Positions 57,214 through 64,000 of a DNA stretch of 64,000 nt are shown here, piece by piece (the first letter of the stretch is position 1; each line of letters opens with the position of its first letter). The translations under genes were made by a program, and so were the position numbers. The stretch comes from Puccinellia tenuiflora (Eukaryota > Streptophyta > Magnoliopsida > Poales > Poaceae): contig QRDG01000023.1 of the NCBI GenBank assembly GCA_012064385.1, positions 577,471 through 641,470 on the forward strand. The letters are read 5' to 3'. The notes under the pieces are model-generated. The model was not told where the DNA came from. It searched no databases and saw only the letters and a program-made list of their open reading frames with translations.

Positions 57214-57800
57214 ATGGATGATTTAGCAAGAAAACGATGGCGGTTAATTGTGCAAGCAGCTGGTCTTGCGGCTGCAGTGGGTGCTTATATGGTGTTTATC
57301 TCAAGGAGAGCTAGGGAACAAACTCCAACAATTTCAATAGGTCGTAGGATTGATGTAGATGTTGTTAGGCAAGCAAATCTGAGATATATATATCATTCTA
57401 CCGACACAAATTGCCTAAATCAGCTAAGAATGAAAAGAGCCCCCTTCTTTCGTTTGTGTACTTTGTTTAGAGAGAGAGAATTATTAAGGGATAGTATTCA
57501 TACTTCTATTGAGGAACAAGTAGCCATGTTTCTCCTAGTAGTTGGCCACAACACAAGGTTTAGGGCTCTACAACCAACTTTTAGGAGATCTATTGAAGTA
57601 ATCAGTAGGTATTTTAAGGCGGTATTGTATGCTGTTGGAGAGTTGCGAGCTGAGATGATCAGGCTGCGGTGGACTTTGATTTAAAGTTCACCTATGTTCT
57701 TGCTGGTTGGGAGGGGTCAGCCCATGATGCCCTCATACTTGCGGATGCCGTGGCGAGGGATGATGACTTGGACACCACCTATGTCAGCTTGCATGATGCG
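57214..57800 (+). pseudogene. HARBI1-like nuclease with internal deletion
   Basis: ATG 57214 begins MDDLARKRWRLIV and continues with the conserved N-terminal region (RMKRAPFFRLC, FLLVVGHNTRFRAL, VLYAVGELRAEMIR). At about 57655 it jumps, in another frame, to VDFDLKFTYVLAGWEGSAHD (about 57671-57730), which belongs to the middle of the DDE domain. The stretch carrying the first catalytic Asp is therefore missing. Similarity ends near ARDDDL (57773). The product would be non-catalytic. Confidence 0.85.
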
Positions 57801-58771
57801 ATGTCTTGCTGACATAGCAGCGAAAGGTGTCAAGACTGACAAAGGATTTAAAGAGATCCATATTGCTCAAGCTGCGAAGGCTTTGACCCAACTCGTCGGT
57901 TATGAAGTGACAACCACCCAAGTGAGCAATCATCTCCGGAAATGGAAGGTTAGGTATCAAAGAATTGAAAAGTTGAGAGTGTTAAGTGGGGCACTTTGGG
58001 ATGATGATAAAAAAATGATACTCCTCGAAGAACAACACTATTTGGGCCATACTCTGGTATGTTTGTAAATTCTGAAATCTGAATTATCTGTCTTTTTTGC
58101 TGAATCTGTCTTTTTTGCTGAATCTGTCATTTTCAATAGAATCTGTCATTTTCTTCTAAATCTGTCATTTTGGGCTGAATAGTCATTTTCTGAACTGCTT
58201 GTAGGATACTCCTAAGGATGCTGAATTGCTGAACAAACCACTTGTTAACTTTGATTACATGGAAACTTGCTTTGCTGATAAGCTAGCCACGGGAAAGTTT
58301 GCAATGGGGTCGAATGAGCCTTTGGGAAAACCAATTAATGTGGAACGTCCAGGGATGCCTATTGATTTGGAGGCTCAAGACACAAATGGTGAAGGTATGG
58401 GTGCTCCTCCTATTGATTTGGACTTTGAAGGTAGTGGTGTTGGTGCCAGTACTCCATCACCTACTATCAATGGTAAGAAGAGGAAGAGGGCTTCTATGTT
58501 GAGTGAAGAAGATGCAATTCAGTGTAAGTTCATGTCTGATGCATTGCGTGATGTGGCGGGTGCTATCAAAGACACATGCCATACGGAAACACATCCTGAT
58601 TTGTACAAAGCCGTTATGGATCTTACCAATTTCGAGTTGGATCAACGGTTGGCTGTTTTAGAATATTTGACGCAGCACAAGGGTAGTGGTCTTAATTTCC
58701 TGAAGATGGATGTTGATGTTCGTGAAGCTGCGTTCAAACGTATCATTGCAAGAAATCCTGATCTTGTGTGA
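57774..58771 (+). pseudogene. Myb/SANT-like Harbinger accessory protein, 5'-truncated
   Basis: The readable part starts near CLADIAAKGVKTDKGFKEIH and TTTQVSNHLRKWKVRYQRI, a Myb/SANT-like DNA-binding region. An intron 58057-58204 (GTATG...TTGTAG) joins in frame to exon 58205-58771, with GKFAMGSNEPLG, an Asp-rich linker, a KKRKRAS basic patch and a helical C-terminus ending in a TGA at 58769-58771. In Harbinger elements this protein helps the nuclease bind the ends and enter the nucleus. Its N-terminus has been replaced by the nuclease remnant, so the two genes are fused by deletion. The exon-intron borders look intact. Confidence 0.8.
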
Positions 58772-59301
58772 CTTGTATTGCTATCTAGGACTTATGTATT
58801 CAGACTATGTAATACATATTTGCTATGGAGAATGTATTTTGAAACTTGAAACATTATCTCTTCTGTAATGCTATCTAGGACTTATGGATTCAGACTATGT
58901 ATTACGGATTTGCTATGAAGAATGTATTTTGGATCTGATTATGTCTTGTCTAGTCTTATTTATAATGTTATTATGTGTTATTTTGGTGCTAAAAATTAAT
59001 ATTATGTGCTAAAATAATGTTTGTTTTTGTTGAAATGTGCATTTCATATTATTAGTGGTGGTATTCTCACCACCTTGGGGAGGAGGTAGCCACAACTACT
59101 CACATACAGTCTACCAAACAAAGTATCAGCTTAGCTGGGCTAAACAGACCCATGATACCAAACAACATCTCAGCTCAGCATAGCTCATCACAGACAGGCT
59201 ACCAAACACATGCCAGAATCTCATCTCAGCATGGCTAGGGTCAGCTTGTATCAGGAGAGATAGCCATGCCAGGATAAGACAGGCTACCAAACACACCCTA
59301 C

Positions 59302-61600
59302 GTGTTCTCCTTCTTCTTCGGTCGAACTGTGTTCTGTTTCGTCCTCTCGTTGTGATGTGTACTTGTACTTTCTTGTTGAAGCGTTCTACACCAGTACACC
59401 TACACCTACTTTCTTCGTACGGTTTTGGAGTGTCGTGGATAACGTAGTTTAGTATGTGCGGTTTTCCTTCTATGAGTTGGTGAGATTTAAGTTGACCTCA
59501 CCTCTACCCTTTCATAGACTGAAAAACAAATAGAAATGTAACTTTTACTTGTTACAGGAAATGTTCTTGTCCTGTTTATCCCTTACCGGGTAGAAACGAG
59601 CCAATATACGCGTATACGTCGACGAAAGGCGTGAGTGCATGCAAGTGCACGCACGACCATCTTAGTTTATTTTTTTCGAGTGTTTTGATTTGTAAATATT
59701 TTTTTCACACTTTACTTTATTTGGCAATAAGTAATCCATCTACACAGAAAGATTTTCAGAGTAGTAGTAAGTAAAGGTTTTTTTTTCCGGATTTTTTCTT
59801 CTAGAGCATGTTTCGTTTGTAGTCTTAGAAACCATACGAACTTTCTATTTTTCATCAATTCCATTTAATTTTGCTATTCAAGTAATCTTTTTTTTTCATC
59901 CCCATGTTTTGGAAATCCTGCTGGCCAAATGGGGGATGTTTTGGAATCCTGCATCGGCCGCTCTTTCGTGGCTCAAAGGCCCAGGAAGGTTAGAGGAATT
60001 AGCCCAGTAGCCAATCCAGGGCGCGTGTCACGGACTGTTGTTGATGCGCGGTCCAGCGACAATGCGGCCTGGAAACAAGGCTTCCTTCCGGAGAAATACC
60101 CCGAGCAGCAGTGGATATTTCCCCGACGACGGAGTGGCCCGACGAGACTAGGCCTGCTAAGGCTTGTCCCAGTGTACAGATTTGGGCCAACGTATCCAAA
60201 CTACTCAAATACAGTATTAGCAAACGAGAGGGTTAATTCGATGTAATGCTAGCTTCAAGTATTCGAAAATGCCACTGAAAAAGCTTACCGAAAATTCCAG
60301 TGCCAATATTTATAGGGATATTCTTAGATCTGTCATTACGGCTGCGCCATATATAGATTATTTGCAGTGGTGTTTTTTGCAAACTCACAAAGAAGCTCAA
60401 CGTCTCTAACCTTTTTGCCCACGGATGAAGATACTTTGCTTTGCATCGCTCCCATCTCAATGCTCAACGGCCATTCTTTCTAGTAAGCTACGAAAAAGAG
60501 ATAACTGCACAAGTGCACATTCCAGTGCTTCGCCTCCCTGATGTAACACTATACCCACCTCTGACGGTAATCAACTTCTACCTATCTGCTTCTCCAACTG
60601 ACACGGCAATCTGCCGGCGAAATGACCTTCTTTCGACGCCGCCGCGTCATCTTCTTTGACAACACACAAAAATATATGAAGATCAGCCATTTGATACTCC
60701 CGTGAACGGAACCGCGTCAGTCAGGCAAAGGCCGCCGGCACCGGCAACACACACCATACCTCACTTTAAAGTGGCTACTATACGTTGATGCTTTACCTTC
60801 CTTTGGTGCCATCTTCGCTTTTGGAGTGCACTTTCCTTCCTATCTCATATGCTCCCTTCCGACCAAGATAAACCATTGAAAGGGAACATAGTGTTGGCTC
60901 CGGTTGGGGTTCAGCTCTTTCACTCAAGTTACTGTCATGCTCTCCTGTCATCCTTCCTGCATCTACATGGAAAGATATTTTGCGTGTCGCCTTGGATTGG
61001 CGTACAGGCACGATCGAACTTGATGAAGGAGGTGACGTGGTGGCTTGTTGTTTCAGAAATGTAAACCTAATTCTGCACTGCAGTTTTGTTTCTCTGAAAA
61101 ACTACCATGAACTATTTCCCCCGAAAAGGAACTACTATGAACTCTGAGTGAGAACAGTCTGGATATCTTAGGCCCAATTCTTCCCCTTGCTAGTTTAATG
61201 ATCTGCAGAAAGGAGCAGAATGGAAGTGCAAACATCTGAAGAAAAGAACATATGCCAAGGATAAATGATGTTCTTAGACCTTAGTGATCCTTCAGGAACT
61301 ACTGATCACATGCCTAGATCATGTGCCCAAACTCTGCATGCCTCCAGGTTCTCAAACCTGACGAACCAAGAATACCATGAAAATTTGAAAAACAAGAAAA
61401 GTATGCCTCTGTCCAGTATCAGATTCAGATGCCCCATCTTGACTCATTTCAAAGCCCATGTCCAGACTGTAAATCAGCTTCGTGATTCCTGCACAGCGAG
61501 AACACACAGAGCTTGCCTACCCATGCAGAGATTGTACGGTCGTGATCGAAGCTACCAGCCTACCAACGGCCTTCCCTGAGCCGACACAAAAACAGCAAGA
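59302..61600. other. Intergenic sequence upstream of the glucanase gene
   Basis: AT-rich to mixed, no supported gene. A GC-rich patch at 59930-60190 has short frames without domains. Confidence 0.45.
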
Positions 61601-61610
61601 CCTGCTACGC

Positions 61611-61617
61611 TATAAAG
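61611..61617 (+). promoter_or_regulatory. TATA box of the GH17 glucanase gene
   Basis: TATAAAG, 92-98 bp upstream of the ATG at 61709. Transcription would start near 61640-61645. Confidence 0.7.
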
Positions 61618-61640
61618 CGTGCGATTCTGAGCATTGGCTC

Positions 61641-61775
61641 ATGTGGCTCGCTGTCACTTCTCCGACGTTGTCGAGAGCTCTACAGTCCCGCTCGGGCTGG
61701 CCGGTCCGATGGCGCTCCGGCTGCTCCTCGCCGTGGCCGTCGCCGCGCATGCATTGGATTTGGCGGCAGCGCTAG
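61641..61775 (+). other. Possible upstream ORF overlapping the glucanase start
   Basis: ATG 61641 opens a 44-codon frame that passes over the main ATG (61709) in another frame and ends at TAG 61773-61775. Whether it is translated depends on the exact transcription start, which the TATA box places right at this ATG. Confidence 0.4.
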
Positions 61776-63587
61776 GGGTGAACTATGGCCAGGTCGCGGA
61801 CAACCTGCCGTCGCCGCAGGCCGCGGCGGTGCTCCTTCGTGCGCTGAAAGCCACGAAGGTCAAGCTGTACGACGCGGACGCGCACGTGCTCAGCGCGTTC
61901 GCCGGCTCCCATGTCGACTTCACCGTGGGGGTACCGGACAACCTCGTCCCGAGTCTGGCGTCCAAGCCCTCCGCCGCCGCGGTCTGGGTCCGCGCCAACA
62001 TCATCCCGCACCTCCCCGCGACGTCCATCACCGCCGTCACCGTCGGCAACGAGGTGCTCACCGGCACCGACACCACCATGCTCCGCTCCCTCCTTCCGGC
62101 CATGGAGTCCCTCCACGCCGCGCTCGCCGCGTGCAACATTACCTCCCACATCGCCGTCACCACCGCGCACTCCCTCGCCGTGCTCTCCTCCTCCTTCCCG
62201 CCATCCTCCTCCGCGTTCAGACACGACCTCCTGCCCTACATCACGCCGCTCCTCGCCTTCCTCGCCAAGACCAACTCGCCGTTTCTAATCAACGCGTACC
62301 CCTACTTCGCGTACAAGGCCGACCCGGGCAGCGTGGACCTCGACTACGTGCTGTTCGAGTCCAACGCCGGCGTTCTCGACGCGGGCTCGGGGCTGCGGTA
62401 CGGCAACATGCTGCACGCGCAGGTGGACGCCGTGCGGGCGGCCATATGCGCCGCCGACTACGGGAGGGCGGTGGAGATACAGGTGTCGGAGACCGGGTGG
62501 CCGTCGCAGGGGGACGGCGACGAGGCCGGGGCCTCGCTGCAGAACGCGGCGAGGTACAACGGGAACCTGATGAAGCTGGTGGCGCAGGGGAAGGGCACGC
62601 CGGCCGCGCCAGGGGAGCCCTTGCAGGTGTACGTGTTCGCGCTGTTCAACGAGAACCAGAAACCCGGACCGGCGTCCGAGCGGCATTACGGGCTGTTCAA
62701 GCCGGACGGCACGCCGGCGTACGACGTCGGCGTGAAGGCGCCCACGATCGGTGGTGGGAAGGGTAGCGGCAGTGACAATGGCAACGGCACTGGTGGTGGC
62801 GCCGGGCTGGTAGTAGCGGAAGGGCCCGGCGAGACGGGCGGGGTCGGTCCGGGCACTGGATACTACACCATTTCTTCTGCCACGCTCAAGGTGCCTACGA
62901 GATTACACCTCCTAATGCATATACTTATTTGCTTCCGAACTTCGTTCATATAATTTTTTCCATCTACATCTGCAAACTAGATTACAGAATTAGCAGATGT
63001 CTCTGTATAGTCAGTTTTTTACATACGTCTGCAAACTAAAGCTAACATCATCTGCTAAGTGCTAATTCTGTATAGTTCGTACAATTAATATAACTATGAT
63101 GTCTCTGCTCATGTAATATATTTTACTAACTGTACAGAATTAGCACTTAGCAGATGATGTTAGCTTTAACATCTAGCTAGTGTTTTCGATTAGTGTACTC
63201 TGATTAGCATGTGAATTTACCAATGTACACATTGCATTTGATTTTGGACACAAAACGTGATGAAAGATGCCATGCTCATTTTGTTCTTACAAAAGAGCTA
63301 AATAAATAGATAGATAGATTTGCTCATCGAATGGGCAATCATGCTTGGCACTAGCAAAAGTGGCTGTGTGCTCCACAGCATACTGAAGCAGTGCAATTTA
63401 TGCTAGCCCTCCTTTACAAGCAATGCTTTTGTTTCCCCCCTTTGGAATCATTTAAACCATGTTCACCGACTCACTTTCCTCCATATGGATGCTCCTCTTT
63501 TCATAGGCGACGAGGTGGCGATGGACGGGAAGCTCACCGCTGACGGCCATAATATTCCTCATGGTGTACGGGCTCTGCTGGTCATGA
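61709..63587 (+). CDS. GPI-anchored endo-1,3-beta-glucanase (GH17), 420 aa
   Basis: Hydrolyses beta-1,3-glucan (callose) at the cell surface; such enzymes act at plasmodesmata, in cell division, pollen and defence. Exon 1 is 61709-62890 and exon 2 is 63507-63587, joined in frame by a GT-AG intron of 616 bp. Residues 1-21 form a signal peptide (MALRLLLAVAVAAHALDLAA). LGVNYGQ (22-28) is the usual mature start. The acid/base Glu is E115 in TVGNEVL and the nucleophile is E261 in VSETGWPS. NIT at 143 is a glycosylation site. A Gly/Ser/Asn-rich linker (347-383) follows, with no CBM43 domain. Exon 2 supplies a hydrophobic GPI-signal end (PLTAIIFLMVYGLCWS). ATG 61709 is chosen because no in-frame ATG lies upstream. 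It is probably intact. Confidence 0.93.
63038..63167. repeat. Perfect 34-bp inverted repeat in the glucanase intron
   Basis: 63038-63071 is the exact inverse complement of 63134-63167, with a 62-nt loop. Similarity continues imperfectly for about 6 bp into the loop. Part of the arm (GAATTAGCAGATG) also occurs at about 62986. It may be a small foldback MITE, or a hairpin RNA source. Confidence 0.88.
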
Positions 63588-64000
63588 CGATCTGGAGGCT
63601 GTACGTAGATACATAGTATTGCAGATCGCACACAGGCTATTGATTCATTGATCCTTGTTTTTTCTTTCTGCGTGCAGTTCGTGTGATTCGTCTGTACGTG
63701 TTCTAGCTGTTCAGGAGAAGAGATGTAGCTGATACAATGATATATACCACGTTGATTTTGTTGCTCGACATCGTCAGATTCTTATTGTAGCGTTCGGAGT
63801 TTTTTTTTTCGATTCAATTGGGTTACAGCATTTTTCCCAAAGCTAACAGGGCAGGCAGAAATAAGTAAACTAGAAATCTTGGACAACTAAACCCATAAAA
63901 TCCGTACAAGGACATACTATGGGGTTCTTAATTAACGAATGGCAAGATAAGCACACTGGCGGCATCATGTCCTCATGTCGCTGGTTCTCAATATGCCGGG
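63588..64000 (+). other. Glucanase 3' UTR and downstream sequence
   Basis: A possible 3'-UTR intron runs from GTACGT at 63602 to TGCGTGCAG at about 63678. Beyond about 63750 there is AT-rich sequence with a T-run (63801-63809) and nothing recognisable up to the window end. Confidence 0.45.

Larger units (their letters stand above)
56309..59298 (+). mobile_element. PIF/Harbinger transposon with perfect 19-bp TIRs
   Basis: GGGTGTGTTTGGTAGCCTG at 56309-56327 is matched exactly in inverse at 59280-59298. TAC at 56306-56308 and 59299-59301 is a 3-bp target duplication, as expected for this superfamily although TWA is more usual. Sub-terminal copies of the TIR core (near 56374 inside the left end and 59188 inside the right end) and CTCAGC motifs cluster at both ends. 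Inside lie the two characteristic Harbinger genes, nuclease and Myb/SANT-like, both on the plus strand but damaged. It is unlikely to be autonomous. Confidence 0.9.

Overview
The window is nuclear DNA from a large-genome grass, most likely a Triticeae species (wheat, barley, Aegilops or rye group). The evidence is the dense nesting of LTR retrotransposons with Triticeae-style termini (TGATACGTCC... with a tRNA-Asp primer site), Harbinger and Mutator-like DNA transposons, GC-rich monocot coding sequence and GT-AG introns. There is no bacterial, CRISPR or plasmid content. The species is an inference.

Layout. 1-3342: unclassified repeat DNA with a pair of possible LTR termini. 3343-27330: a nested stack. 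A minus-strand LINE (pieces at 3343-3420, 24636-26313, 27281-27330) was split by a 21.2-kb Athila/Sabrina-like Gypsy element (3426-24635, TSD CCCAA). That element was itself hit by a 4.6-kb solo-LTR-like insertion (6000-10604) and by a non-autonomous LTR element (15323-21551, TSD TAGTA) carrying long reading frames of unknown function. The LINE was also hit by a Mutator-like foldback element (26314-27271). 27331-38660: remnants of TIR elements, three copies of a ~240-bp segment, minisatellites and two LTR fragments, with no supported gene. 38664-44470: the 3' part of a Mutator-like transposase gene (+), converging on a complete eight-coding-exon plant mobile domain (PMD) gene (-) that is bracketed by arrays of TAGCGCC/GGCGCTA hairpins. 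44599-45607: a small Harbinger derivative (TSD TTA). 46502-49470: an intronless arginine decarboxylase gene with a TATA box. 50756-51307: a Harbinger-like MITE. 56309-59298: a Harbinger element with perfect 19-bp TIRs, holding a deleted nuclease gene joined to a Myb/SANT-like gene. 61611-63720: a two-exon GPI-anchored beta-1,3-glucanase gene with a hairpin in its intron.

Two ordinary plant genes are well supported: arginine decarboxylase (polyamine synthesis) and the GH17 glucanase (callose turnover at the cell surface). They show no functional link to each other. The PMD gene is intact but sits in transposon context. The most unusual items are the hairpin-bracketed PMD gene beside a Mutator-like transposase, and the 604-codon reading frame with a repeated Cys/Phe motif in the non-autonomous LTR element.
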